Part shown: in pieces, positions 1-7,186 of the stretch
Position numbering within the stretch: the stretch's first letter is position 1
Layout of the letters: every line of letters begins with the position of its first letter
NCBI GenBank assembly: GCA_002350765.1
Contig: DEFK01000041.1
Location: 1-36,262 of the forward strand
Direction of reading: 5' to 3'
DNA length: 36,262 bases
From: Ruminococcaceae bacterium UBA2854
Lineage (GTDB): Bacteria > Bacillota > Clostridia > Oscillospirales > Acutalibacteraceae
The notes under the pieces: generated by a model
What the model saw: only the letters and a program-made list of their open reading frames with translations
Database searches by the model: none
What the model was told of the DNA's origin: nothing
Position numbers and translations under genes: made by a program

Positions 1-56
1 ACCCCAACTATTGACACAGAGCCAAGTTTAAATAGTCTTCAGTTAAGCTTTAACGC

Positions 57-1238
57 TTACGCAACTGTTACATCAACATAAACAACGCCTGTTGTAAGGT
101 GGTTGCCGAATGTCTTGCCTGTAGCTTTGCAAACATCATCATAAAGCTTCTTCTGGATAGTCTCGTTCTTGAGCTCAACCTTAACTGTAGCGGTACCGGA
201 AGCTTTACCTGTAATAACGCCGTCCTTAACCTCTACAAACTTAGCGCTCTCCTCGTCAACTGTGATCGCGTAATCATCAGCTGTGAAGGTGCTTGTTAAA
301 ACCTTACCTGCGTAATAGCTCTCGAATACGTCACCTGCTTTGCTGAGGTTAATCTTAACGTGGAGATCACCGTTGCCGTCTGTAAAATAAGATCCCTCGG
401 GGATATAAGCCGCAGTTGTAACGATAGTCTTTGAAGCGCTACCATCCTTAGCGATAGCATATACATAGAACTGGATTAAATCGGGGTTAACACCGAGCAG
501 AACTGTGCAGGTTGTATCTGTTACAGCAGTCTCGGGAACAGTCATAGGATCGCCGCAATTCTGAGTAAGAATCTGATACTTAGCAGCACCTGTTACCTTA
601 TCCCAAGTAAGAACAGCCTTATCTCCCTCAACCTTAGCTACGAAATTAGTCGGAGCTGTGATGAAAGTGATTGACTTAGCCTTGGAAGCTACGGAAGTAG
701 ACTTGCCGTTTACAGCCTTTACCTTATATGTATACTTTGTACCTGACTTTACACTATTGTCAGTATAGCTTAAGCCGCTTACTGTAGCAACCTTCTTTGT
801 TCCGCGGTATACATAATACTTCTTAGCGCCTGTAGCCTTATTCCACTCGAGCTTTACATACTGGTCGTGGTTCTGAGCATAAAGACCTGTGGGAGCTTTA
901 AGTCTTACAATCTTAACTGCCTTGGACTTCTTGCTTGTCTTTTTACCCTTAACAGCCTGTACAGTATACTTGTAAGTCTTACCTGCCTTAGCCTTCTTAT
1001 CTGTATAAGTCTTCTTCTTAGTTGTAGTAATCTTCTTCTTACCACGATAAACCTTATACTTCTTAGCGCCCTTAACCTTTTTCCAAGTAATCTTGATACC
1101 CTTGGACTGGTTAACAGCCTTTACCTTAGTAGGCTTCTTAACCTTAGCGGCTGAAACAGACATACTGCTTACAGCTGCTGTAGAAGCTACCATCATACCC
1201 GCAAGAGCAAAGCTTGCGATTCTTGTTGATTTCTTCAT
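57..1238 (-). CDS. Secreted fibronectin type III repeat protein with C-terminal Big-like domain
   Basis: A 393-residue exported protein. Residues 1-31 form a classical signal peptide (basic start MKKSTR, hydrophobic core, VSA-A cleavage region). Three FN3-type modules follow at about 32-113, 114-193 and 194-278. The repeated pattern is a KPT or APT start, a tryptophan in the B strand (ITWKKVKGAKKY), YRGKK and a TYKYTVQAV-type F strand. The last 110 residues carry a DLHVKI motif and a bacterial-Ig-like stretch (VEVKDGVITGKASGTATV). The first FN3 module is extremely lysine-rich. There is no LPXTG signal or C-terminal membrane segment, so the protein is either released or held by non-covalent binding. 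It is a close paralogue of the next gene at 1439-2611, sharing signal peptide, domain order and C-terminus. A strong ribosome site (aggagg) precedes the ATG. A structural or adhesive surface role is inferred; no catalytic motif was seen. Confidence 0.85.
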   Translation of the reverse strand: MKKSTRIASFALAGMMVASTAAVSSMSVSAAKVKKPTKVKAVNQSKGIKITWKKVKGAKKYKVYRGKKKITTTKKKTYTDKKAKAGKTYKYTVQAVKGKKTSKKSKAVKIVRLKAPTGLYAQNHDQYVKLEWNKATGAKKYYVYRGTKKVATVSGLSYTDNSVKSGTKYTYKVKAVNGKSTSVASKAKSITFITAPTNFVAKVEGDKAVLTWDKVTGAAKYQILTQNCGDPMTVPETAVTDTTCTVLLGVNPDLIQFYVYAIAKDGSASKTIVTTAAYIPEGSYFTDGNGDLHVKINLSKAGDVFESYYAGKVLTSTFTADDYAITVDEESAKFVEVKDGVITGKASGTATVKVELKNETIQKKLYDDVCKATGKTFGNHLTTGVVYVDVTVA

Positions 1239-1278
1239 TTTGATTCCTCCTAGTTGTATTATTCAATAACACCGAATT

Positions 1279-1323
1279 ATTATACCACAATCCCGCGTCA
1301 AATGCTATCGGCATTTTGCACAA
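1279..1323 (-). promoter_or_regulatory. Promoter and conserved upstream block of the first FN3 gene
   Basis: On the minus strand, TATAAT lies at 1284-1279 and is preceded by TGG, giving an extended -10 element. There is no good -35 at 17-bp spacing. Further upstream, the 19-base block TTGTGCAAAATGCCGATAG (1323-1305) is identical to the block upstream of the paralogue at 2697-2679. It is a candidate activator site or simply duplicated promoter DNA. Confidence 0.6.
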
Positions 1324-1385
1324 CGAACCGGCTATTGCGTGCCGGTAAATTGAACATTCTTGTTACTTTACGGTATTTTTTTACG

Positions 1386-1416
1386 AAAAAACATCCCCGA
1401 AGATAACTTCGGGGAT
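1386..1416 (-). terminator. Rho-independent terminator of the second FN3 gene
   Basis: A perfect 10-bp stem (1393-1402 with 1407-1416) closes a 4-base loop. On the minus strand it is followed by a run of six T. It lies 23 bases past the stop codon of the 1439-2611 gene and upstream of the promoter of the next FN3 gene, so the two paralogues are probably separate transcripts. Confidence 0.85.
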
Positions 1417-1438
1417 TGGTTCTTAATCAAGTTGTTAA

Positions 1439-2611
1439 TTATTCTGCAACTGTTACATCTACATAAACAACGCCTGTTGTAAGCTTGTTTCCGAACGCCT
1501 TACCTGTTAAGGCGCATACGTTGCTGTAAAGCTCAGCCGCGAGGCCCTCTTTCTTAAGTTCAACCTTAACTGTAGCAGTACCTGCGGCTTTACCTGTAAT
1601 AATGCCGTCTTTAACCTCTACAACCTTAGCGCTCTCCTCATCAACTGTGACAGCGTAATCGTTCTGGTCAAGTTTCTCTGTGAGCTCTTTGCCTGCGGTA
1701 TAGGTTTCATCCTTCTTGAGAGTGATGAATACGTGGAGATTACCGTCCTTGTCAGTCTGATAGCTTCCGTCGGGAATATTAGCGAAAGTAACCTCGCCTG
1801 TGGGTAATAAATCTTCGCTATCGTTCTTAGCGACAATGGTATACTCAAACGCGTTCGGATTAACTCCGATAGTATCTGTGAATGTTGTAGCTGTTGTAGT
1901 GCCAACCTTGACAGGAAGATCTACTCCCGCGGATCTTACAAATACTTCGTAAGACTTAGCGCCGTCAGCTTTTTCCCAGTAAAGAACTACCTTATCGCCT
2001 TCGATCTTGTGTGTAACAACGAGAGGAGACTGGGGGATTTCAACCTTTACTGTAACCGAGAATACGGAAGTTGACTTGCCGTTAGCAGCCTTAATCTTGT
2101 AGGAATAAGTCTTATTGGGAGTAACTTTTGTATCTCTGTACTGCTGCTTAGTAGTTGTGGCAATCTTCTTGGAGTTGCGATAAACATAGAACTTCTTGGC
2201 TCCGTAAACCTTTGCCCATTCTATCTCGGCACCGTAGTTAGCAGAACCCCATGACTTAAATGTAGGTCTTGCGAGTCTTACAATCTTAACAGTCTTGGAT
2301 TTCTTACTAACCTTTTTGCCCTTAACGGCTCTTACGCTGAACTTGTAAGTCTTACCGTTTTTGTAATTCTTGAGTGTGTAAGATTTTTTCTTAGTAGTTT
2401 TGATTTTCTTTTTACCGCGGAAAACCTGGTACTTCGTAGCGCCCTTTACCTTTTTCCAGGAAATCTTAATTCCTCTGGCTAAATTGACGGCCTTAACGCC
2501 TGTAGGCTTTTTAACCTTAGCGGCTGATACAGAAATACTGCTTACAGCTGCTGTAGAAGCTACCATCATACCCGCAAGTGCTATACTGGCGATTCTTGTT
2601 GATTTCTTCAT
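1439..2611 (-). CDS. Secreted fibronectin type III repeat protein, paralogue of 57-1238
   Basis: A 390-residue exported protein with a signal peptide at 1-31 that is nearly identical to that of its neighbour. It has three FN3 modules (about 32-113, 114-193 and 194-279), then a segment with the motif DGNLHVFI and a Big-like end (VEVKDGIITGKAAGTATV). Modules 1 and 2 are lysine-rich and strongly basic. The C-terminal 60 residues are almost the same as in the downstream paralogue, while the third FN3 module has diverged. This points to an old tandem duplication with the C-terminus held by selection or by conversion. RBS aggagg lies before the ATG. There is no sorting signal. The function is probably surface or matrix binding, inferred from architecture only. 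Confidence 0.85.
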   Translation of the reverse strand: MKKSTRIASIALAGMMVASTAAVSSISVSAAKVKKPTGVKAVNLARGIKISWKKVKGATKYQVFRGKKKIKTTKKKSYTLKNYKNGKTYKFSVRAVKGKKVSKKSKTVKIVRLARPTFKSWGSANYGAEIEWAKVYGAKKFYVYRNSKKIATTTKQQYRDTKVTPNKTYSYKIKAANGKSTSVFSVTVKVEIPQSPLVVTHKIEGDKVVLYWEKADGAKSYEVFVRSAGVDLPVKVGTTTATTFTDTIGVNPNAFEYTIVAKNDSEDLLPTGEVTFANIPDGSYQTDKDGNLHVFITLKKDETYTAGKELTEKLDQNDYAVTVDEESAKVVEVKDGIITGKAAGTATVKVELKKEGLAAELYSNVCALTGKAFGNKLTTGVVYVDVTVAE

Positions 2612-2651
2612 TTTTATTCCTCCTAATTGTATTATCCATTTACAACATATA

Positions 2652-2697
2652 ATTATACCACAATTAACCAGTCAAATTCTATCGGCATTTTGCACAA
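2652..2697 (-). promoter_or_regulatory. Promoter and conserved upstream block of the second FN3 gene
   Basis: Minus-strand TATAAT at 2657-2652 is preceded by TGG (extended -10). The same 19-base block as upstream of the first FN3 gene, TTGTGCAAAATGCCGATAG, lies at 2697-2679. The distance from block to -10 is 21 bases here and 20 bases in the paralogue. Confidence 0.6.
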
Positions 2698-2719
2698 ATA
2701 ACGTGGTAAATACTTAACA

Positions 2720-3526
2720 TTAACTAAACACTTTTATGCTATCTTTAACTGATGACGGGCTTACATCTTTATCGTTAGTATCCGTAAGGAGCTCAAAGGT
2801 GTTCTTTATTTCAGCTTTTCCCGCCTTCTTAACAGTAAACTGAGCGGTATATATCGTGCCCTCGGACGAGAAATCAAGCCCCGAAATAACCGACGCGTTA
2901 TAATAAATTGCGTTTCCTTTATTATTTGCTACGCCTAAGTTAGGCTTAACGGATTTAAATTTCAGATAATCGGAATCGAAGGTTGTATAGCCCTGATAAT
3001 TTACAAGCGTTTTTGAATACTTTAGATTTAACGTAACGCTTATAGTATCGCCGACATAACAGGTTACGCCGTTAATTACGCATTTAGCGCCGCTTTTATG
3101 TGTTTTATTCTTCTCGGGCGTAACAACCGAAACCTTACCATCATCATTATCAACCTCCACTACCTTGGGGAGTATTTTGGAGGATGTATTTTCTGATTGC
3201 GTTTTTGATTTAGTTTTTGAACTAGTTTTCGAGCTTGTCTTTTTATCGGCTTTTGACGTGTTTTTATCCGCTTTCGAAGCCTTGCTGTCGGAATTTTTCT
3301 TCACGGCTTTCGGAGCCGACTTTTCCGTAGCAGCGATTTCAGCGGTTGTTTCGGGAGCGGCGGTTGTTTCTATTTTTACCGTAGTATGGGTAGTATTTGT
3401 CGCTTCCGTATTAGCCTTATTTACATTATCAATAATAAGATACGCGCCTATTCCGATAACCGCTGCCATAAGCGCTATCAGAACGGTCAGCGCGATTTTT
3501 TCTTTAGAGGTAAATTTTCTCTTCAT
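2720..3526 (-). CDS. Membrane-anchored protein with cohesin-like C-terminal domain
   Basis: A 268-residue protein. Residues 1-10 are basic, and 11-34 form one transmembrane segment that acts as an uncleaved anchor. Residues 35-125 are a low-complexity Thr/Ala/Ser/Lys linker with KADK and SKTSSKT repeats, typical of a wall-spanning stalk. Residues about 135-268 look like a cohesin/CBM2-type beta sandwich: a VGDTISVTLNL start, YQGYTTFDSDYLKF, then a GTIYTAQFTVKKAG strand, which matches the usual cohesin pattern. No dockerin was seen elsewhere in the window. It could hold a dockerin-bearing enzyme at the surface, or the fold may bind something else. The domain call is by pattern and needs a profile search. 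It is probably monocistronic, with its own consensus promoter. Confidence 0.6.
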   Translation of the reverse strand: MKRKFTSKEKIALTVLIALMAAVIGIGAYLIIDNVNKANTEATNTTHTTVKIETTAAPETTAEIAATEKSAPKAVKKNSDSKASKADKNTSKADKKTSSKTSSKTKSKTQSENTSSKILPKVVEVDNDDGKVSVVTPEKNKTHKSGAKCVINGVTCYVGDTISVTLNLKYSKTLVNYQGYTTFDSDYLKFKSVKPNLGVANNKGNAIYYNASVISGLDFSSEGTIYTAQFTVKKAGKAEIKNTFELLTDTNDKDVSPSSVKDSIKVFS

Positions 3527-3556
3527 TATTAAAACTTCCTTTGCGATAGTAAAAAG

Positions 3557-3585
3557 ATTATATCACTTTTTCGTTTATTATTCAA
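3557..3585 (-). promoter_or_regulatory. Sigma-A-type promoter of the cohesin-like gene
   Basis: On the minus strand, TTGAAT (3585-3580) and TATAAT (3562-3557) are separated by exactly 17 bases, and the start codon lies about 30 bases downstream of the -10. Confidence 0.75.
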
Positions 3586-3624
3586 TAAAAATCTAAAAAG
3601 CGGTAGAAATTACAATGTGAAATA

Positions 3625-3633
3625 TGTTATAAT
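3625..3633 (+). promoter_or_regulatory. Extended -10 promoter of the LOG-family gene
   Basis: TGTTATAAT (TGn plus a perfect TATAAT) lies 24 bases before the ATG at 3658. The -35 region is poor, as is usual for extended -10 promoters. An aaggagg ribosome site follows at 3644-3650. Confidence 0.6.
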
Positions 3634-3657
3634 ATATTTTTGCAAGGAGGAAGTCTT

Positions 3658-4224
3658 ATGAATATTTGCGTATATTGCGCTTCAAGCGAAAACATAGATA
3701 AATCGTATCTCAACGCGGGCGAAGCTTTCGGAGAAGCTCTTGCCGAAAACGGACACACTCTGATTTTCGGAGCGGGTAAGTACGGTGTTATGGGCGCGGT
3801 TGCCCGCGGAAGCCACCGAAAGAACGGCGATATAATCGGTATCGTTCCGAGATTTTTCGACCGTTATGACGTTATATTTACCGAGTGTAAATTAATCAAA
3901 ACCGATACTATGCGCGAGCGTAAGGAAGCTATGGAGAATAAAAGCGACGCGTTTATTATGATGCCGGGAGGTATCGGAACGTTTGACGAGTTTTTTGAAA
4001 TGCTGACGCTTAAACAGCTCGACCGCCACAGAAAACCTATTGTTATTTACAACGTTAACGGCTATTACGATTTGCTTCTCGCCACTCTCGATAAAGCTTT
4101 AAACGAGGGATTTATGTCCGAAAAATATACTAAGCTGTTTTTTGTAAGCGACAACAAGGACGAGATTTTTGAATATCTCGACAGCTACAAGCCTTTTTCA
4201 TATGATAAATATGATAACGATTGA
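3658..4224 (+). CDS. LOG-family (TIGR00730) cytokinin-type nucleoside 5'-monophosphate phosphoribohydrolase
   Basis: A 188-residue cytosolic Rossmann-fold protein. The family hallmark PGGIGTFDEFFE is at residues 103-114, with the catalytic glutamate of the PGGxGTxxE motif at 111. The second active-site motif, MRERK, is at 85-89. The N-terminal strand NICVYCASS is typical. Family members cleave the N-glycosidic bond of nucleoside monophosphates such as AMP or N6-modified AMP, releasing ribose 5-phosphate. The substrate here cannot be told from sequence. The ATG at 3658 was chosen over an upstream in-frame TTG because aaggagg sits 7 bases before it. The length is normal for the family. The next gene begins 8 bases after the stop, so the two are probably cotranscribed. 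Confidence 0.9.
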   Translation: MNICVYCASSENIDKSYLNAGEAFGEALAENGHTLIFGAGKYGVMGAVARGSHRKNGDIIGIVPRFFDRYDVIFTECKLIKTDTMRERKEAMENKSDAFIMMPGGIGTFDEFFEMLTLKQLDRHRKPIVIYNVNGYYDLLLATLDKALNEGFMSEKYTKLFFVSDNKDEIFEYLDSYKPFSYDKYDND

Positions 4225-4232
4225 GGTGGATT

Positions 4233-4406
4233 ATGACTGACTGTGAGCATTGCGCGCATTATATTTACGACGACGAGTACGAGTGTTATATATGCGACAT
4301 TAACTTAGACGAGGATGAAATGGCTAAATTTATTACGGGGACTGTCCGCGACTGTCATTACTTCAACCTCTACGACGAATACAAAATAGTTAAAAAACAG
4401 AATTAA
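4233..4406 (+). CDS. Small DUF6472-like acidic cysteine protein
   Basis: A 57-residue protein starting MTDCEHCAHYIYDDEYEC. Cysteines at 4, 7, 18, 21 and 41 include two CxxC pairs, which suggest a small metal-binding fold. The acidic middle (DINLDEDEMAKF) and the DEYKIV end resemble the DUF6472 family of Clostridia as I remember it. The function is unknown. The ATG at 4233 is supported by a gaggtgg ribosome site that overlaps the stop codon of the LOG gene, so translation is probably coupled. A strong terminator follows directly. Confidence 0.75.
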   Translation: MTDCEHCAHYIYDDEYECYICDINLDEDEMAKFITGTVRDCHYFNLYDEYKIVKKQN

Positions 4407-4409
4407 TTA

Positions 4410-4445
4410 TGTCCGTAAGAGCTACTCCCTCTTACGGACATTTTT
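4410..4445 (+). terminator. Rho-independent terminator after the LOG/DUF6472-like pair
   Basis: A perfect 12-bp stem (4410-4421 with 4429-4440) closes a 7-base loop and is followed by TTTTT. The loop also carries the stop codon of the convergent small membrane peptide gene (4422-4550), so the two genes share this 3' element. Confidence 0.9.
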
Positions 4446-4550
4446 CATAATTTCTTTCATATGTCTATCAGCTTTAGCTCCCGCGACGACACAGCTGTAG
4501 AGCGTAAAAGCGATAAAAAGTACAATTCCCGCCGATACTATCCATATCAT
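4422..4550 (-). CDS. Small single-span membrane peptide (42 aa)
   Basis: Minus-strand ATG at 4550, TAG at 4424-4422. The peptide begins MIWIVSAGIVLFIAFTLYSC, which forms one hydrophobic span, and continues to a basic tail (AKADRHMKEIMKN then VRKRE). An aggtga ribosome site lies 4 bases before the ATG. The layout (about 20 hydrophobic residues, then a K/R-rich tail with an ADR stretch) resembles short peptides often annotated as hypothetical in Clostridia. The gene is unusual because its ribosome site and ATG lie in the loop of a perfect 21-bp inverted repeat, and its stop codon lies in the loop of a terminator. No function can be given. It could be a real regulatory membrane peptide or a chance ORF; I favour a gene. 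Confidence 0.55.
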   Translation of the reverse strand: MIWIVSAGIVLFIAFTLYSCVVAGAKADRHMKEIMKNVRKRE

Positions 4551-4591
4551 AAAATCACCTTTGGTAGATTATATGGATAGTATCGGCGGGA
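4527..4591. repeat. Perfect 21-bp inverted repeat with 23-base loop
   Basis: Positions 4527-4547 pair perfectly with 4571-4591. The loop (4548-4570) contains the Shine-Dalgarno site and the start codon of the 42-aa minus-strand peptide. No T-run follows on either strand, so this is not a standard terminator. It lies 9 bases beyond the stop codon of the nucleotidyltransferase gene at 4601-5731. Confidence 0.9.
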
Positions 4592-4600
4592 TATTAGCTT

Positions 4601-5731
4601 TTATTCCCTTCTATTCTTTTCCGCGCTCTTTAATTTCAGAATTTTATACTCCTCTTTAAGATTCTTTCTCTTTTTAAAAAAGCCTCTGAAAAACCTTAAA
4701 ATATAATAAAACGGTAAAAGATACGGGTGTTTGTTTAATCTCGGGAAAATCTCATACATAAGCTCTTTCGGCGGTAAAAATCTGAATTTCAGATATTCCG
4801 ACTTGGTATTATCCCCTATCTGATTAACAATTTTGTTTTCGTCGGTACCGTAAGTACCGCTGTTTATTACATATATTTCCGATTCGGTAAAGTCAGAAAA
4901 ATCCTCATTTTTAAACCACTTTTTAGCTAAGCTTGCTATCTCATCGGAAAAATCATTAAGCTCCAGCTTTTCCAGCTGTGTTTTTATTTTATCCGCATCC
5001 ATATCAGGCAAAAGCTTCTTATTTATTAAGTAGAAATCAGCAACAGATCTTATACCCGCTCCGCCGCCCGAAAAATGCTTATAGAGGTGAACCAATTCGT
5101 AGATGTAAAAATCCTCGGGATTCATTTTAAAACAATGGCCGTTTTGGGCGCTTTTTGAAAAAACATCATCAAAATAAGCTCTGTAGGGTGAATGCTGAGG
5201 GAACAGGTTGTTGTGCAGTTCAACTACCATAAAGGGAGGTTTTATTAAAGGCTTATCATAATCTACGCTGTTCTTTTTTGTCGAATAGCCTCTGTCAGTC
5301 AAAAGCTGTACAGCGTCATCGCGCCTGTCTTTTACAAGTATATCGAGGTCGCCCATATATCGGCTGTCCTCAATCGGGTACAGCTCGCTTAAATAAAACC
5401 CTTTAACAGGCATATAATCAATACTGTTTTCCTCAAAAGCGGAACAGATTTCCGCGTATTCCTGCCTTTGGATCATATTTCTGTGGATGCACTTATTACG
5501 AATGTTCATCCACTTTTTATAAAGCTGCGGTTCAGGCTTGTTTTTCAGTTGTTCGACAGCGTAAAAAACTGTATTGTCTACATTGTGCATTTTGGTGAAT
5601 CTGAAAATAAATTCCCAATCGGGCTCGAAGTCGGGTTCGACAGGCGATTTTCCATTTATTACCGCCGAAAGCAAAGAGAGCGTATACGCTATATTCTTAT
5701 GTCCCTCGGGATTATTTATATATTCTTTCAT
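4601..5731 (-). CDS. PF14907-type nucleotidyltransferase family protein, copy A
   Basis: A 376-residue protein of the uncharacterised NTP_transf_5 (PF14907-like) family. The nucleotidyltransferase core is visible: the MPVKG segment with G111, the SRYMGDLDILV motif giving D128 and D130, and ELH at 171-173 supplying the likely third carboxylate. There is no signal peptide. The start was chosen at ATG 5731, not the in-frame ATG at 5752, because gaggtg lies between them and the promoter -10 at 5765-5760 puts the transcript start at about the first ATG. It is a clear paralogue of 7187-8302; the shared stretches include RNxCIHRNMIQ, FMPVKG or YMPVKG, and SGTYG. The substrate is unknown. Members of this family occur in glycan and peptide-modification loci, so a role in surface-polymer modification is only an inference. 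Confidence 0.75.
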   Translation of the reverse strand: MKEYINNPEGHKNIAYTLSLLSAVINGKSPVEPDFEPDWEFIFRFTKMHNVDNTVFYAVEQLKNKPEPQLYKKWMNIRNKCIHRNMIQRQEYAEICSAFEENSIDYMPVKGFYLSELYPIEDSRYMGDLDILVKDRRDDAVQLLTDRGYSTKKNSVDYDKPLIKPPFMVVELHNNLFPQHSPYRAYFDDVFSKSAQNGHCFKMNPEDFYIYELVHLYKHFSGGGAGIRSVADFYLINKKLLPDMDADKIKTQLEKLELNDFSDEIASLAKKWFKNEDFSDFTESEIYVINSGTYGTDENKIVNQIGDNTKSEYLKFRFLPPKELMYEIFPRLNKHPYLLPFYYILRFFRGFFKKRKNLKEEYKILKLKSAEKNRRE

Positions 5732-5759
5732 CTGCCTGTCACCTCTTTTCATAGGAATT

Positions 5760-5788
5760 ATTATAACTAATAATCAGTATTTTTACAA
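5760..5788 (-). promoter_or_regulatory. Promoter of nucleotidyltransferase copy A
   Basis: Minus-strand TTGTAA (5788-5783) and TATAAT (5765-5760) are spaced by exactly 17 bases. Confidence 0.75.
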
Positions 5789-5810
5789 GACTATAGCGTT
5801 TTGTTTTCAC

Positions 5811-5844
5811 AAAAACATCCTCTGTCTATATCGGACAGAGGATG
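5811..5844 (-). terminator. Terminator of glf
   Basis: A perfect 11-bp stem (5816-5826 with 5834-5844) closes a 7-base loop. On the minus strand it is followed by TTTTT. It lies 8 bases past the glf stop codon. Confidence 0.85.
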
Positions 5845-5852
5845 CGTTCATT

Positions 5853-6968
5853 TTATTTAAGCTCTTCTTCGCATTTTTTAAGCGCGGAAGCGATAACGGC
5901 GTCCATATCGTAGTATTTATATTCGCCTAAACGTCCGCCGAAAATTACGTTCTTTTCGCCCTCGGCGAGCTTTTTATATTCCTCGTAGAGCTTGCCGTTC
6001 TTCTCGTCGTTAACGGGATAGTACGGCTCGTCGCCGAGCTTCCACTCGGAGCTGTACTCACGGCTGATTACGGTTTTCGGTAAATCGTTTCCGTTCTCGT
6101 CTTTTCCGAACTCGAACCATTTATGCTCGATAATTCTCGTCCAGGGAGTTTCTCGGTCGGTATAGTTTACGGCTACGTTGCCCTGGAAATTCGGCTTATC
6201 GAGAACCTCGTTCTCAAAGCGTACAGAACGGTACTCGAGATTTCCGAGCTTATAGCCGAAATAAGCGTCTATCGCGCCCGTGTAGAGCACCTTATCGGCG
6301 AGCTTATCGAGCTCCTCTCTGTTCTCGAGATAATCGACATTAAGCCTTACCTCGATACCGTCGAGCATATTCTCTACCATCTTTGTATAGCCGCCTATCG
6401 GGATACCCTGATACAGCGCGTTAAAGTAGTTATTGTCGAATGTAAGGCGTACAGGCAAACGCTTTATGATAAACGGCGGGAGCTCGGTGCAATCTCTTCC
6501 CCACTGCTTCTCGGTATAGCCTTTTATAAGCTTTTCGTAAATATCGCGTCCGACTAAAGAAATTGCCTGTTCTTCCAAGTTCTTAGGCTCGCCTTTAATT
6601 TCGGCGCGCTGTTCGTCAATTTTAGCCTGAGCTTCCTCGGGGGTTACAACGCCCCACATCTTATTGAATGTATACATATTAAAGGGCAGAGAGTAAAGCT
6701 CGCCCTTATAATTCGCAACGGGCGAATTGGTAAAGCGGTTAAACTCCACGAATTTATTAACATACTCCCACACCTCTTTAATATTGGTATGGAAAATATG
6801 CGCGCCGTATTTATGGACGTTTATTCCCTCTACCTTTTCGGTATATACATTACCCGCGATATTCGGACGCTTGTCTATAACAAGCACCTTTTTGCCCTTA
6901 GCCTTAGCCTGCTGAGCGAATACCGCTCCGTAAAGTCCCGAACCAACAATTAAATAATCGTATTTCAT
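5853..6968 (-). CDS. glf: UDP-galactopyranose mutase
   Basis: A 371-residue cytosolic flavoenzyme that interconverts UDP-galactopyranose and UDP-galactofuranose, the donor for galactofuranose in bacterial glycans. The N-terminal FAD dinucleotide fold is clear (YLIVGSGLYGAVFAQQAK, then VLVIDKRPNIAGNVYTE). UGM hallmarks follow: GINVHKYGAHIFHT, the RFTNSPVA/YSLPFNMYTF substrate region, EKQWGRDCTELP, the PWTRIIEHKWFE segment, and the C-terminal GRLGEYKYYDMD flavin-binding stretch. The length is normal. It has its own promoter and terminator, so it is expressed apart from the glycan operon. A paralogous nucleotidyltransferase gene lies on each side. Its presence implies that some local glycan, plausibly the product of the operon downstream, contains galactofuranose. 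Confidence 0.97.
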   Translation of the reverse strand: MKYDYLIVGSGLYGAVFAQQAKAKGKKVLVIDKRPNIAGNVYTEKVEGINVHKYGAHIFHTNIKEVWEYVNKFVEFNRFTNSPVANYKGELYSLPFNMYTFNKMWGVVTPEEAQAKIDEQRAEIKGEPKNLEEQAISLVGRDIYEKLIKGYTEKQWGRDCTELPPFIIKRLPVRLTFDNNYFNALYQGIPIGGYTKMVENMLDGIEVRLNVDYLENREELDKLADKVLYTGAIDAYFGYKLGNLEYRSVRFENEVLDKPNFQGNVAVNYTDRETPWTRIIEHKWFEFGKDENGNDLPKTVISREYSSEWKLGDEPYYPVNDEKNGKLYEEYKKLAEGEKNVIFGGRLGEYKYYDMDAVIASALKKCEEELK

Positions 6969-7011
6969 AAGTCACCTCTATAAGTAATCTTTATTAATAT
7001 TCGATTTTTAT

Positions 7012-7040
7012 ATTATATCATATACCTATATAAAATTCAA
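7012..7040 (-). promoter_or_regulatory. Promoter of glf
   Basis: Minus-strand TTGAAT (7040-7035), 17 bases, then TATAAT (7017-7012). An agaggtg ribosome site lies just before the ATG. Confidence 0.75.
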
Positions 7041-7083
7041 CGATTATTAAATGTGTATTATTAAATAACTTTCGATTATTCTG

Positions 7084-7112
7084 TTGCCAAAAGATTATTT
7101 TTTATATATAAT
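7084..7112 (+). promoter_or_regulatory. Promoter of nucleotidyltransferase copy B
   Basis: TTGCCA (7084-7089), 17 bases, then a perfect TATAAT (7107-7112). It is divergent from the glf promoter, and the two -35 elements are about 44 bases apart. Confidence 0.75.
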
Positions 7113-7186
7113 TAACTAGGTGCTTGTAAGAACTTATATAATTCGGTATGATTTTAAGAAGCAACCGACTGAAAGGATACCCGTCT

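Noticed and set aside
867..1154. Plus-strand Leu/Ser-rich ORF within the first FN3 gene
   Set aside because: It is a mirror of the lysine-rich FN3 coding sequence, with no start signals.
57..2611. LPXTG anchoring of the FN3 proteins by the local sortase
   Set aside because: Neither protein has a C-terminal hydrophobic span, basic tail or LPXTG-like motif.
3165..3596. Long plus-strand ORF rich in Phe/Val/Leu
   Set aside because: It is antisense to the low-complexity Lys/Ser/Thr linker of the cohesin-like protein, whose biased codons create it, and it has no start signals.
4527..4591. Terminator of the nucleotidyltransferase gene at 4601-5731
   Set aside because: The hairpin has no T-run on the minus strand and a long 23-base loop, so standard termination is not supported.
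4573..4700. Plus-strand ORF starting with the right arm of the inverted repeat
   Set aside because: It has no ribosome site and runs antisense into the nucleotidyltransferase coding region.
5732..5752. Upstream ATG as start of nucleotidyltransferase copy A
   Set aside because: The promoter -10 lies only 8 bases upstream and the ribosome site is inside this extension.
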